From an uncultured Dehalococcoidia bacterium (GTDB lineage: Bacteria > Chloroflexota > Dehalococcoidia > Lucifugimonadales > CATOSD01): DNA of 64,000 nucleotides. Shown in pieces: positions 37,615 to 47,629 of the stretch. Position 1 is the first letter of the stretch, and each line of letters starts with the position of its first letter. The stretch is taken from contig CATOSD010000002.1 of the NCBI GenBank assembly GCA_951812395.1, forward strand, positions 482,442 to 546,441, written 5' to 3'. The position numbers were made by a program, and so were the translations under genes. Below the pieces are notes generated by a model that was not told the origin of the DNA, made no database searches, and was given only the letters and a program-made list of their open reading frames with translations.

Positions 37615-38229
37615 TTAGTCCGCGTCCAGCTTCCCTGCCAGCCAATCTACCAGCAGCGGTACCAGGTCACCGCGAGCCTCTCGCAGGCTGTGCGACGCTC
37701 CCATCAAGAACCGCAGATCCTTGGGTTGTCGCGCCCACGAGTAAATCTGCTCGGAGCAGTGGGGCGCGAGTCGCTCGTCCTCCGTGCCGTGCACCAGCAG
37801 CAGCGGCCTGGGGCTGACCAGGGCCGCGCCCGTCGCTCCGTAGGTCTGGCTCGCCAGTGCCGCCACCGCCACTACTCGCTCGCTGCGGGACGCGGCTGAA
37901 ATGACCACCGCGCCGCTGAACGAGTGGCCCACCATCGCCACGCGGACGATTCCCTCGCGCTCCAGCCAGCCGACCGACGCCAAGGCGTCGTCGACGCACG
38001 CGGGAAGCTCGTAGGGCGCGCGGTAGCGCAACAGCAGGGAGGACACGCCGCGCGGCAGCAGCGCGCGAGCGACGTCGACAGGGAGTCCGGTTGCGGACTC
38101 GCCATCGCGCCATCCGCCGGCCCAGAGTACGGCGCGGTCGGTGCCACCTGTGTGATAGAGCAGCGCTTCGGCAGACTCACCGGCGGCGGAGGGTATCGCG
38201 ACCTTCCGGGGTGTCATTGCAGCATTCAC
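37615..38229 (-). CDS. Alpha/beta hydrolase (dienelactone hydrolase-like)
   Basis: AMVGHSFSGAVV nucleophile elbow; LLVHGTEDERLAPHCSEQIY. Confidence 0.8.
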   Translation of the reverse strand: MNAAMTPRKVAIPSAAGESAEALLYHTGGTDRAVLWAGGWRDGESATGLPVDVARALLPRGVSSLLLRYRAPYELPACVDDALASVGWLEREGIVRVAMVGHSFSGAVVISAASRSERVVAVAALASQTYGATGAALVSPRPLLLVHGTEDERLAPHCSEQIYSWARQPKDLRFLMGASHSLREARGDLVPLLVDWLAGKLDAD

Positions 38230-38338
38230 GGCCTGCTTTCACCCCCACCCATTCGGCAATCCATTCGGCAAGCTCAGGACAGGGCTCAGGGCAGGCTCTC
38301 GATCCTCTCCCGTCAAGGGAGAGGAGGACCAAGGAGAA

Positions 38339-38545
38339 TCAGCCGAATAGCATCGGTGGGTCTTCCTCCAGCACCTCGGCCCGGCAGGATTCGCTGATGC
38401 GCTCCCACGCCTCGCGTTGGCCGTCCTTTAGGTAGACGAGGTAGCCCTCGGCCTCGCGCGAGTAGTCGATGCCCGACGCCTCGAGCGCGTCCATGAAGGC
38501 CATGCGCAACTCGAACGGCGGCGGCTTCACCAGGTAGGTCGGCAT
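38339..38545 (-). CDS. Small hypothetical protein (68 aa)
   Basis: Internal start of the 38339-39067 ORF: MPTYLVKPPPFELRMAFMDALEASGIDYSREAEGYLVYLKDGQREAWERISESCRAEVLEEDPPMLFG. Confidence 0.55.
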   Translation of the reverse strand: MPTYLVKPPPFELRMAFMDALEASGIDYSREAEGYLVYLKDGQREAWERISESCRAEVLEEDPPMLFG

Positions 38546-38616
38546 ACAATCAGCCTCCTCTCCCTTGACGGGAGAGGATTGAGGTGAGGGTGAAGGGGTC
38601 CTTTTGCGGACTACCG

Positions 38617-39750
38617 CTAAAGCTCCAGCAGCCTTGCCATGCGCGCCTTGTGGTACTGCGCGTCGCCCAGGTAGTGCTGGAGCGTGCGCGCGCGCTTGGT
38701 GTACTGCGTGAGGCCGTACTCGAGGTCGGTGCCGATGCCGCCGTGGACGTGGTGCGAGGCGTCGCAGGCACGGGGGAAGCCGACGCTGACGATGGACTTG
38801 GCCATGGACACGCTGACCTGCGCGCTGGGCATGCCCTCGTCGAGCTGCCAGAGTGCCTCGAAGGCGGACCACTTGGCCGAGTCGGCGTCGTTTAGGGCGT
38901 CGATGACGTGGTCCTGAACGCGCTGGAATGTGCCGATGGGCACGCCGAAGGCTATGCGCGTCTGGCTGTACTCGCGGGCCATGTCGTACACGCGCTGGGT
39001 GCCGCCGGCCATGAACACCGAGATGAGCGCGGTGCCCCTGTCGCGGGCCGCTTCCACGGCGGGCCATGCCTCGCCGATCGCTCCCAGGGCGTTAGAGGCG
39101 GGGACCTCGACGTTGTCGAAGATCACCTCGCACACCTTGGGGCCGATCCAGCCGGTCTGGACGCGGACGGAGATTCCGGGCGAGTTGCTGTCCACCACGA
39201 ACATGCTGATGCCGTCCTCGCCGGTGCCCTCGGAGGTGCGCGCGACGACTATCATCTCGTCGCACACGTTGGCGTCGGGTATGAACAGCTTGGCGCCGTT
39301 GAGCACGTAGTTGCCGTTTCGCCTGGTGGCGGGAAGCTGGACCACGCCGGGGCCCCAGCCGTAGTCAGGCTCGGTGTAGGCGAAGGCGAATATCTGCTGG
39401 CCGGAGGCGATGGCGGGCAGCATGGACTCTTTCTGCGCGCTGCTGCCGGCCTCCAGGATGGCGTGTGCGGCGAGCACCGCCGAGGAGTGGTGCGGGCTGG
39501 GGCAGGCGTAGTAGCCCATGGTCTCGTAGACCACGCCCATGTCGGTGTAGGAGTTGCCGGAGCCGCCGTACTCCTCGGGGATGAGCATACCGGCGTAACC
39601 CAGCTCGGCTATCTGCTGCCAGATGTCGGTCGCGAAGCCCGACTCGCTGTCGTCGATTTCGAGCACCCTGGACTTTGGCATTTCGGCTTCCAGGAACTCG
39701 CGGGTGGAGTTCTGGAGCAGGTTCTGGATTTCGGTAAGGGTCAGGTCCAT
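38617..39750 (-). CDS. Acyl-CoA dehydrogenase family protein
   Basis: MDLTLTEIQNLLQNSTREFLEAEMP...HHVHGGIGTDLEYGLTQYTKRARTLQHYLGD. Confidence 0.95.
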   Translation of the reverse strand: MDLTLTEIQNLLQNSTREFLEAEMPKSRVLEIDDSESGFATDIWQQIAELGYAGMLIPEEYGGSGNSYTDMGVVYETMGYYACPSPHHSSAVLAAHAILEAGSSAQKESMLPAIASGQQIFAFAYTEPDYGWGPGVVQLPATRRNGNYVLNGAKLFIPDANVCDEMIVVARTSEGTGEDGISMFVVDSNSPGISVRVQTGWIGPKVCEVIFDNVEVPASNALGAIGEAWPAVEAARDRGTALISVFMAGGTQRVYDMAREYSQTRIAFGVPIGTFQRVQDHVIDALNDADSAKWSAFEALWQLDEGMPSAQVSVSMAKSIVSVGFPRACDASHHVHGGIGTDLEYGLTQYTKRARTLQHYLGDAQYHKARMARLLEL

Positions 39751-40350
39751 TGATAGCCTCCTGGGTTCAGGCCGGGCTTTCCAGCGCGGGTCCTTTGCGA
39801 GTTTCGGGGCGCCGGGCGGCGATAGCCCGCGCCGCAGAGATTATATCCCGTATGGGCGCGTGCGCGCCACCGGGCGTTTTGCGGCGTCACCCCCATCCTA
39901 GCCTTCCCCCATCGAGGGGTAAGGGAATAGGCGCCTTAGCCTGGGGGAGGGGCAAAAGCTGCCTTTTCGCGAGAATTTCCGCAAGAAGTGTCTCATCTTG
40001 TGCATTCAGTCCCATCTCCTAGCTGGAAGACCTGGTGGACTGGGTCATTTGAAGCACCTGGTGAAACCGGATCGGTAACAGGAGCGACAGAAGGCGCCAG
40101 AAGTTAGACGGGTTACGGGAGGTCCCAGACAGGCCGTCCGTGGTCGCGGGCTGACGGGGTCTGTTCCTCGTCGAAGGGAGAGTAGCTCGGATGTGCGGTG
40201 GGTTCAAGAGGGGTGTGGCTCTCCCCCGCTCATACCCGTATCGAATACGGGGCGTCTCGGAAGATACCTCCGGCCCCTCTATCACAGGACAACCACCACA
40301 GGGTAACCACGAGGGTTGCCCCTACGAGCGACGCAGCGCGGTCCGCTCTG

Positions 40351-41334
40351 CTAGTCGGCGGCCGCGATGCTGTAGCCGGCGGCGTGCATGGCGCAGCGGT
40401 TGCCGTGGCGGCTGACGTACTCGTAGGCGGCGGTGGCAGCGAGCGCGCCGGACGCGGCGGCGGTGATGGTCTGCTTGAGGTCGCCGGAGGCGTCGGTCAA
40501 GTCGCCCGCGGCGAACACGCCGTCCACGTTGGTGTTGCCGTGCTTGTCCACGCGCACCTCGTTCAACTCGTTAAGCTCTACTCCAAGTTGTTCGGCCAGC
40601 CCCACGCGGGGGTCCGCGCCGATCTCGATGAACAGGCCGTGCATGGCAAGCTCGTTCGAGCCGGCGTGCGGCCGGTCCAGCACCACGCCGTCCAGACCGT
40701 CGTCGCCCAGCAGGCCGACGACGTTGGTGTTGAAGAGCGTGGTGACGTTGTCCGCGGCTTCCAGTTGGCGCAGGTTGACGGGCTCCGGCCTAGTGAAGCT
40801 GTCCTGGCGGTAGATCACGTAGACCTGGCGGGCGTACTTGGATAGCAGAGCGGCGCCCTTCACGGCCGAGTCGCCTCCGCCCACGACGCCCACCACGTTG
40901 CCGCGGTGCAGGGGGGCGTCGCACGTTGAGCAGTAGGACACGCCGCGCCCGGTCCACTCGGCTTCGTGCTCCAGGCCGAGCGTGCGGCGCTCGCGGCCCA
41001 CGGCCAGGATCACGGACGCTCCCAGGTACACGTTGCCCTCGTCGGTGGTCAGCTCGAAGCAGTCGGAGCGGCGGACGATGCTGGCGGCGTCCTCGTCCAC
41101 GATCGGCACCTCGTACTTCTGGGCGTGCTCGCGGAACTTCATCATCAGCTCGAAGCCGTCGATTTCGGGGTAGCCTGGATAGTTCTCGATGAGTCCGCCG
41201 GTCGCGGTCTCGCCGCCGAACACCGCGCCGAACACCACCGGGCGCATCTGGTAGCGCGCGGCGTACATGGCGGCGGCGTAGCCCGCCGCGCCCTGGCCGG
41301 CAATCAGCACGTCGTAGATTGTTTCGTTGGCCAT
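40351..41334 (-). CDS. Thioredoxin reductase-like FAD/NAD(P)-dependent oxidoreductase
   Basis: YDVLIAGQGAAGYAAAMYAAR; redox CSTCDAP motif; GVFAAGDLTD. Confidence 0.9.
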   Translation of the reverse strand: MANETIYDVLIAGQGAAGYAAAMYAARYQMRPVVFGAVFGGETATGGLIENYPGYPEIDGFELMMKFREHAQKYEVPIVDEDAASIVRRSDCFELTTDEGNVYLGASVILAVGRERRTLGLEHEAEWTGRGVSYCSTCDAPLHRGNVVGVVGGGDSAVKGAALLSKYARQVYVIYRQDSFTRPEPVNLRQLEAADNVTTLFNTNVVGLLGDDGLDGVVLDRPHAGSNELAMHGLFIEIGADPRVGLAEQLGVELNELNEVRVDKHGNTNVDGVFAAGDLTDASGDLKQTITAAASGALAATAAYEYVSRHGNRCAMHAAGYSIAAAD

Positions 41335-41370
41335 GTGGTCATCCGCTCCCGTTGTGTTCTGGATCTGTCT

Positions 41371-42336
41371 TCATGCGTTCGGGGCGTGCCCGAAGCTTCG
41401 CAGCAACTCGCCGATGCGGACGCGGTCCACGTTCCCGCCGCTGAGCACGCATACCACCGTCCCGCCTGTGGGCGCTTGCACCTTGCCGGTGAGCAGAGCG
41501 GCTAGTGTGGACGCGGCGGCGGGTTCGGCTACCACCTTCGCACGCTCGATGATCTGGAACATCGCCTCCACGATTTCGGAGTCGGTCACCACAACGACTT
41601 CGTCCACGAAACGCCGCACGTGGGCGAGCGTGTGCTCGCCGGCGAACGGCGCGGCGAGACCGTCGGCGATGGTGTCCACGTCGAGGAAGGCGGGGCTGCC
41701 CTGGCGCAGGCTGAGGGTCATGGTCTGGGCCCCATCCGGCTCCACGCCGATCACCTTTGCGTTGGGCAGCGTTTGCTTGACCGCCGCGGCGACTCCGGAG
41801 ACGAGGCCGCCGCCGCCGATGCCGCACAGCACCAGGTCCACGTCCGGGCAGTCCTCCACCAGTTCCATGCCCAGCGTGCCCGCGCCGGCGATGATGGCGG
41901 GGTCGTCGAACGGGTGCACCATCGTGAGGCCCTGCTCATCCTGTATGGTCGCCATCCGGGCCAGGATGTCGTTCGACTCCAGCACCACCTCGGCGCCGTA
42001 GCCGCGCGTGAGGTCCACCTTGACCTGTACGGCATTTGCAGGCATGACCACGGTGGAGGAGACGCCCGACAGCGAGGCCGACCAGGCGAGCGCCTGGGCG
42101 TGGTTGCCGGATGAGACGGTCACGACGCCGTTGGCCTTCTGTTCGGGGGATAGCTGCGACATCTTGTTGAGCACGCCGCGCACCTTGTACGCGCCGGTCT
42201 TCTGGAACATCTCCAGCTTGAACAGGACCCGCGCTCCGAACAGCTCGCTGAAGTAGTCGTTGGCCACGAGAGGAGTGGTCGCAATGCGGCCGTCAATGAC
42301 GCGGCGGGCGGCCGCTATGTCGTCGAGTCCTGTCAT
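41371..42336 (-). CDS. Threonine ammonia-lyase-like PLP enzyme
   Basis: FKLEMFQKTGAYKVRGVLNKM...SSGNHAQALAWSASLSG...CGIGGGGLVSGVA; start set to 42336. Confidence 0.9.
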   Translation of the reverse strand: MTGLDDIAAARRVIDGRIATTPLVANDYFSELFGARVLFKLEMFQKTGAYKVRGVLNKMSQLSPEQKANGVVTVSSGNHAQALAWSASLSGVSSTVVMPANAVQVKVDLTRGYGAEVVLESNDILARMATIQDEQGLTMVHPFDDPAIIAGAGTLGMELVEDCPDVDLVLCGIGGGGLVSGVAAAVKQTLPNAKVIGVEPDGAQTMTLSLRQGSPAFLDVDTIADGLAAPFAGEHTLAHVRRFVDEVVVVTDSEIVEAMFQIIERAKVVAEPAAASTLAALLTGKVQAPTGGTVVCVLSGGNVDRVRIGELLRSFGHAPNA

Positions 42337-42402
42337 GTCTGCGCTCCGGCGGTGTGGTATTCTCATTTCGATGATACACAATTTAGCGAACTGGAGGAAA
42401 CG

Positions 42403-42807
42403 ATGGCCGAAGTCAAGAGGGAGATACTGAATCCGCACCCGCCCATAGGCGCCTATTCGCACGCGGTGCGTGTGAGCGGCGGCGAGCTACTGTTCATCGC
42501 GGGCCAGGTGTCCGTGGAGAACGGCGTCACAGTCGGCGAGGGCGACGTGGCGGCGCAGACGCGGCAGGTGTTCGCGAACCTGCGCAAAGTGCTCGACGGC
42601 GCGGGAGCGACGTTCGCGGACGTGGTGGAGTTCACGACGTACCTTGTGGGCAGCGAGTCGTTCGCGCCATTCGCCCAGGCGCGTACGGAAATCTTCCCGG
42701 AGCTGTTCCCGGACGAGCAGTATCCGCCTAACACGTTGCTCATCATCAGCGGCCTGGCCAGGCCGGAACTGCTTGTGGAGATCAAGGCAGTGGCCGTGGT
42801 GGGCTAG
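42403..42807 (+). CDS. RidA family protein
   Basis: PHPPIGAYSHAVRVSGGELLFIAGQVSVENG...QTRQVFANLRKVLDGAGATFADVVEFTTYL. Confidence 0.93.
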   Translation: MAEVKREILNPHPPIGAYSHAVRVSGGELLFIAGQVSVENGVTVGEGDVAAQTRQVFANLRKVLDGAGATFADVVEFTTYLVGSESFAPFAQARTEIFPELFPDEQYPPNTLLIISGLARPELLVEIKAVAVVG

Positions 42808-42952
42808 GGGTCAGCCGCGCGGGGGGCGGACGGCGAACGATTCACGTTTGGCCAAATGGGTCGCGCACGGCTATTCTAACGGCTACGTTGTTGGACCAGC
42901 CAGTCTCGAGGGCACCGGATTCGAGACGAGGACAATCGTGCTCGTTCCGACT

Positions 42953-43582
42953 ATGCCAACGATTTACCACATTGTGCATGTGGACCGTCTTGAGTCGATA
43001 GTCTCAAGCGGCTGCCTATGGTTTGACGCCCAAGTTCGTAGTCTGAATCTTGGCGGAACCTCGATAGGCATGAGCAGTATCAAGCAACGCCTACTCGCCC
43101 TGCCGCTCACCAGCCGCCCCGGCCTTCACGTTGGCGGCTGCGTTCCGTTTTACTTCTGTCCACGTTCCGTGATGCTCTATCTCATTTTCAGGGGCAACCA
43201 TCCTGAGCTCGACCATCGAGGCGGCCAAGATCACATCGTCCACCTTGAAGCTGACCTGAACCTGTCAGTAGCCTGGGCTGAATCAGTGGGTATGCGGTGG
43301 GCGTTTACATCCTCCAACGCGGGCTCGAGCTACTTTCAGGATTACGCGGATCTCCATGATTTGAACAAAATAGACTGGGACGCTGTGAATTCAAACTGGT
43401 GGTCGGATCAGCCTGTCAAGGAGGGGAAGCAAGCCGAATTCCTGGTTGAGCGGTCATTCCCGTGGCATTTGGTCGAGAGAATTGGCATTAGAACTATTAT
43501 TCTGTACAATGGCATTCAGGCTGCTCTGAGCGCGACGAACCATCGGCCGCCGATAGCTATCAAGCCTGGTTGGTACTATTGA
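42953..43582 (+). CDS. darT: DarT-like DNA ADP-ribosyltransferase toxin (DUF4433)
   Basis: MPTIYHIVHVDRLESIVSSGCLWFDAQ...CVPFYFCPRSVMLYLIFRGN...KQAEFLVERSFPWHLVERIGI; followed by a macro-domain gene. Confidence 0.9.
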   Translation: MPTIYHIVHVDRLESIVSSGCLWFDAQVRSLNLGGTSIGMSSIKQRLLALPLTSRPGLHVGGCVPFYFCPRSVMLYLIFRGNHPELDHRGGQDHIVHLEADLNLSVAWAESVGMRWAFTSSNAGSSYFQDYADLHDLNKIDWDAVNSNWWSDQPVKEGKQAEFLVERSFPWHLVERIGIRTIILYNGIQAALSATNHRPPIAIKPGWYY

Positions 43583-43597
43583 CCAAGGGAGGTGGGC

Positions 43598-44644
43598 ATG
43601 ATAGAAGTGAAGAAGGGCGACATTTTCCAAGAGGATGTAGAGGCTCTGGTGAACAGCGTCAACTGCGTCGGCGTTATGGGTCGCGGAATCGCACTCCAGT
43701 TCAAGAACCTCTTCCCCGAGAACTTCAAGGCCTACAAGAAGGCCTGCGATCGCAATGAAGTCAGGCCCGGTCGAATGTTCGTCTATGAGTCGGTGAAGAT
43801 GATGAACCCACGGAACATAATCAACTTTCCGACCAAGCGGCACTGGCGAGGAAAGAGCCGAATTGAGGACATCGACGCCGGACTGGAGGACCTTGTCCGG
43901 CTGATCGAGGAACTCCACATAAAGTCCATAGCCATTCCTCCCCTGGGCACCAATCTTGGGGGGCTTAGCTGGTCGGCAGTACGTCCGCGCATTGAGGCGG
44001 CTCTTGAGCAAAGGGATAACTTGGCAGTCACACTGTTCGAGCCTGGAAGCGGTACGGCTGATGGGCGTCCGAACCGCTCCACCAGAGTTTCCAAAATGAC
44101 TACTGGGAAGGCCTCCCTGATTTGCCTTATCGACCGCTATCTACGCGGCCTACTTGACCCTTTCGTGACCCTCTTAGAAGTGCATAAGCTCCTGTACTTC
44201 ATGGAGTCGGCGGGCGAGCCGCTGCGGCTTGGATTCGTCGAAGGTCGCTACGGCCCATACTCGGAAAAGCTGCGACACGTTCTCCGCGATGTAGAGGGCC
44301 ACCACATATCGGGATACAGGGACGGCAGTGATGCCCCAGGTAAACACTTGGAATTGGTTCCGGGTGCGGTAGGCGACGCTAACACCTATCTTGAGCGGCG
44401 TTACGCGACGAAGCAACGCCTCAAAAGAGTGTTCGATCTCGTCGACGGATTCGAGACTCCGTTTGGACTTGAGCTGCTGGCGACGGCGCACTGGGTAGCG
44501 ACCGAACACCCGTCTGCGAGCGACGAAGAGGTTGCTGAAACCATCTATTCCTGGAATCCGCGCAAGGGCCCGTTCTCGCGACGGCAGATTAGTCTCGCGC
44601 TTCAAGTTCTGAGAGAGAAGGATTGGCTTACGGCTGCTTCGTAG
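43598..44644 (+). CDS. darG: DarG-like macro-domain antitoxin (DNA ADP-ribosylglycohydrolase)
   Basis: MIEVKKGDIFQEDVEALVNSVNCVGVMGRGIALQFKNLFPENFKAYKKAC...IPPLGTNLGGLSW plus C-terminal helical domain. Confidence 0.92.
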   Translation: MIEVKKGDIFQEDVEALVNSVNCVGVMGRGIALQFKNLFPENFKAYKKACDRNEVRPGRMFVYESVKMMNPRNIINFPTKRHWRGKSRIEDIDAGLEDLVRLIEELHIKSIAIPPLGTNLGGLSWSAVRPRIEAALEQRDNLAVTLFEPGSGTADGRPNRSTRVSKMTTGKASLICLIDRYLRGLLDPFVTLLEVHKLLYFMESAGEPLRLGFVEGRYGPYSEKLRHVLRDVEGHHISGYRDGSDAPGKHLELVPGAVGDANTYLERRYATKQRLKRVFDLVDGFETPFGLELLATAHWVATEHPSASDEEVAETIYSWNPRKGPFSRRQISLALQVLREKDWLTAAS

Positions 44645-44692
44645 TTCATGCGGGGTTCTCGCGAAATCGGGCGTGGCGCCGGCGAAGTGTGG

Positions 44693-44698
44693 TACAAT
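44693..44698 (+). promoter_or_regulatory. Predicted extended -10 promoter (TGGTACAAT) upstream of the dgt remnant / dnaG cluster
   Basis: TGTGGTACAATGAGAG directly after darG. Confidence 0.35.
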
Positions 44699-44753
44699 GA
44701 GAGGGCCATATCCGTTCGCTGCCGCGCCTGTCAGGCGGCGGCGCGCACGAAGC

Positions 44754-45040
44754 CCTATGGAGCCACCCAAGTTAGCCAACACCCTGCAATTTCCACAGCT
44801 CCCAGAAGCTCGGTGGTGCGCGGCCTCTTCGAAGGGCGCCAGCAACGGATGTCGTCCTACGCCGCCAGGTCGCGTGGCAGCAGAGGCCGCGATGCGCCCG
44901 AAGAGCCTTCGAGTCCCCGCACCGAGTTTCACCGCGACCGCGACAGGATTCCGTACAGCAAGGATTTCCGCCGTATCAAGCACATGAGCCAGGTCTTCGT
45001 AGCGATTCGCGAGTTCATGTTTAGCTCGAGGTTGCTTTAG
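44754..45040 (+). pseudogene. Truncated dGTP triphosphohydrolase-like gene (N-terminal remnant)
   Basis: LFEGRQQRMSSYAARSRGSRGRDAPEEPSSPRTEFHRDRDRIPYSKDFRRIKHMSQVFVA matches the dGTPase N-terminal pattern (F-RDRDR-..-S-FRR-..-TQVF) then stops; no HD motif downstream. Confidence 0.65.
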
Positions 45041-45298
45041 ATGGCGGCGGCGTCCGCGATGGACAGGATCCGTGCGCGGGCCGTGCGCAACTGCCAGAAG
45101 CGAATCAACGAGCACCTGGAGGCGATGCAACGGGACGCCCACGGTCTGGAGTTCGCGCCCTGGCTGGCAGAAGTCGATGGGTTGTGGAAGAGCATATTCG
45201 GCAACATTAACCTGATGAGCGTCGGCCCTCAGAAGGAAGCCCTGGAGTCGATACGCGAGCTCTGGACGACCTACATCACCCACTACGGAGTGCGCTAG
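45041..45298 (+). CDS. Hypothetical protein (85 aa)
   Basis: ORF upstream of dnaG with regular coding composition. Confidence 0.5.
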   Translation: MAAASAMDRIRARAVRNCQKRINEHLEAMQRDAHGLEFAPWLAEVDGLWKSIFGNINLMSVGPQKEALESIRELWTTYITHYGVR

Positions 45299-45344
45299 CG
45301 GACCGCACGCGGGTGCGCCTACCCTGCCGCCTAACGAGGCCAGA

Positions 45345-45695
45345 ATGACAAACTCGCTCGAACCGGACATTGACCACGCCAGAGAGACTTCGCTTATGGC
45401 GCACAGCGTGGTCATCAAGCTGAAGGAGATGGGGCTGCCTTCGGGCTTCGACGAGGACCTGGCCCGGGTGTCCACGGATCTGGGCGACATCTGGGGCGCA
45501 CACAAGGCGCTGTGCGAGGGGTTGGAGGACCTGCTGAAGACTTCTCGAAGCTGGGAAGAGGTAGGGGACAGCCTGGTGGACCTGCGGGCCAGCCTGGACC
45601 ATTTCTCGTGGCACCTCGGCAACGTTCGCGGGCCGCTGACGAAGATTACCAGGTACGCGTATCGCGCGGCACTGGGCGGAGAAGAAGAGGGATAG
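45345..45695 (+). CDS. Hypothetical protein (116 aa)
   Basis: ORF immediately upstream of dnaG. Confidence 0.55.
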   Translation: MTNSLEPDIDHARETSLMAHSVVIKLKEMGLPSGFDEDLARVSTDLGDIWGAHKALCEGLEDLLKTSRSWEEVGDSLVDLRASLDHFSWHLGNVRGPLTKITRYAYRAALGGEEEG

Positions 45696-45711
45696 GAACG
45701 TTGGAGCCGAT

Positions 45712-47505
45712 TTGAGCGTAGTAGATGACATAAAGGCCCGGCTGGACATCGTAGACATGGTGTCCGGCTACGTCACGCTGCAAAAGGCGGGTCGTAACTT
45801 CAAGGGGCTTTGCCCGTTTCACACTGAGAAGACGCCTTCGTTCGTGGTCAGTCCCGAACGGCAGTCGTGGCGGTGCTTCGGCGCTTGCGCGGCGGGCGGA
45901 GACGCGTTCTCATTCGTGATGCGGTCGGATAACCTGGAATTCGGCGATGCCCTGAGGCTTCTCGCCCGCAAGGCCGGCGTGGAGCTTGGCCCTTCGTCCG
46001 GCGAGAAGCGCGACGGGCTGTACACGGTGAACGCAGAGGCCGCCCGTTACTTCCAGGACGCGCTGAAGTTGCCCCAGGGGGCGACCGCGAGGGACTACCT
46101 CAAGGGCCGAGGCCTGTCTTCCGAGGTCGCCAAGCGATTTCAGCTCGGCTACAGCCCGTCGGGCAACTCGCTGAAGGCCCACCTTGCCGCCATGGGGCTG
46201 AGCGAGGACGATGCGTTGAAGGCGGGCCTGTTGCGGCAAGACGAGGAGAGCGGACAGACGCGCGACTTCTTCTTCAATCGGATCATGTTTCCGATTCACG
46301 ACCGGCAAGGGCGGGTCATCGGATTCGGGGCGCGGGCGATGGGAGACGCGGCGCCAAAGTACCTGAATACGCCGCAGACGCCAGTCTTCAACAAGAGTGA
46401 CACGGTGTACGCGCTTCACCTTGCGTCTGAGCGGATGAAGTCGGAGGGCGTGGGAGTAGTGGTGGAAGGCTACATGGACGCCATTACGGCGCACGAGTTC
46501 GGCTACGCCAACGTGGTCGCGTCGATGGGCACCGCGCTCACCGAGCGTCAGGTGTCGCAGCTTCGCACGCTGGCGTCGTCGTTCGTGCTCGCGCTCGATC
46601 CCGACACTGCCGGGCAGGAGGCGACGCTCCGGAGCCTGGAGTCGTCGTGGCGCATCATCAGCCGGCAGCGGCCGCCCTCCGGGTCGGGCTTGGGCGGCGG
46701 CATGATCTGGCGCGAGCCAATCACGCTGCGAGTCGCCCCGCTGCCAGCGGGTATGGACCCGGATACGCTGATTCGCAGCGACCGCGAGGCATGGGAGCGC
46801 GGCATCGAGCAGGCGACTCCGCTTGTGGAGTACCTGATACCCGCGATGGCGTCGCGGTTCGACCTCAGCACCGGGCAGGGCAAGGCCCAGGCGGCTGATG
46901 CGGTGTTCCCGTTCATCGCGTCAACTGGCAACGCGTTCGACCAGGAGCGCTACACTCGGCTGCTGGCCGACGCGCTCGGCGTCTCCATGGAGGCGCTGAA
47001 AGCCAGCGTGTCACGCCAGCGCCGCGCACCGGCGCCGCGCGCCAGGGGACGCGGCGATGCAGCGGCCGCGCCGGGTATCAGCAGCGACAGGCTGGCCGAC
47101 GATTCGAGCCGCTCGCTCGACGACTACACGCTGGCGCTGCTGCTGAGCAAGCCGGACCTGAGAGAGCACGCACAGGACCTCTCCCCCGATCTGTTTCGAC
47201 ATACCGAGGACCGCGAGTTGTTCCGACGATGGCGGGAGCGCGGCACGGTAGAGAAGCTCGAGGAGGAGCTGGATGAAACGCTCAGGGAGCGGCTTGCCGA
47301 CCTGGTCCGCAAGCAGATGGAGCCTGCCGACCGGCGGCAGTTGGAAGCCGCGCTCCGGCAGTGTCTGGACAGGCTGCGTATCCGCCAACTGCGGGAGCGG
47401 CAGGAGGCCCTGCTCGCGAGCGAAGAAGCGGGGGTGCCCACGCCCAGGCACCTGGAACCTGAGATCGAAAGCGTAAACGCGGGAATCAGAGAGCTATCGG
47501 GCTAG
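45712..47505 (+). CDS. dnaG: DNA primase
   Basis: DDIKARLDIVDMVSGYVTLQKAGRNFKGLCPFHTEKTPSFVVSPERQSWRCFGACAAGGDAFSFVM; TOPRIM VVVEGYMDAI; TTG start. Confidence 0.95.
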   Translation: MSVVDDIKARLDIVDMVSGYVTLQKAGRNFKGLCPFHTEKTPSFVVSPERQSWRCFGACAAGGDAFSFVMRSDNLEFGDALRLLARKAGVELGPSSGEKRDGLYTVNAEAARYFQDALKLPQGATARDYLKGRGLSSEVAKRFQLGYSPSGNSLKAHLAAMGLSEDDALKAGLLRQDEESGQTRDFFFNRIMFPIHDRQGRVIGFGARAMGDAAPKYLNTPQTPVFNKSDTVYALHLASERMKSEGVGVVVEGYMDAITAHEFGYANVVASMGTALTERQVSQLRTLASSFVLALDPDTAGQEATLRSLESSWRIISRQRPPSGSGLGGGMIWREPITLRVAPLPAGMDPDTLIRSDREAWERGIEQATPLVEYLIPAMASRFDLSTGQGKAQAADAVFPFIASTGNAFDQERYTRLLADALGVSMEALKASVSRQRRAPAPRARGRGDAAAAPGISSDRLADDSSRSLDDYTLALLLSKPDLREHAQDLSPDLFRHTEDRELFRRWRERGTVEKLEEELDETLRERLADLVRKQMEPADRRQLEAALRQCLDRLRIRQLRERQEALLASEEAGVPTPRHLEPEIESVNAGIRELSG

Positions 47506-47629
47506 CGAGAAATGGAATTGAGCACACGACCGCCACTCGACGCCGGCGCCGCGTGGCTCTATGCTTTGAGTGAGCGAAATCAGATGCAGGGATGCGTCTG
47601 AGTGAACAAGACGACACGAGGAGGGTGAC

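Noticed and set aside
40019-40340. Small ORFs in the gap upstream of the thioredoxin reductase-like gene
   Set aside because: Arg/Ser/Pro-rich translations on both strands, no RBS or family; treated as non-coding intergenic DNA.
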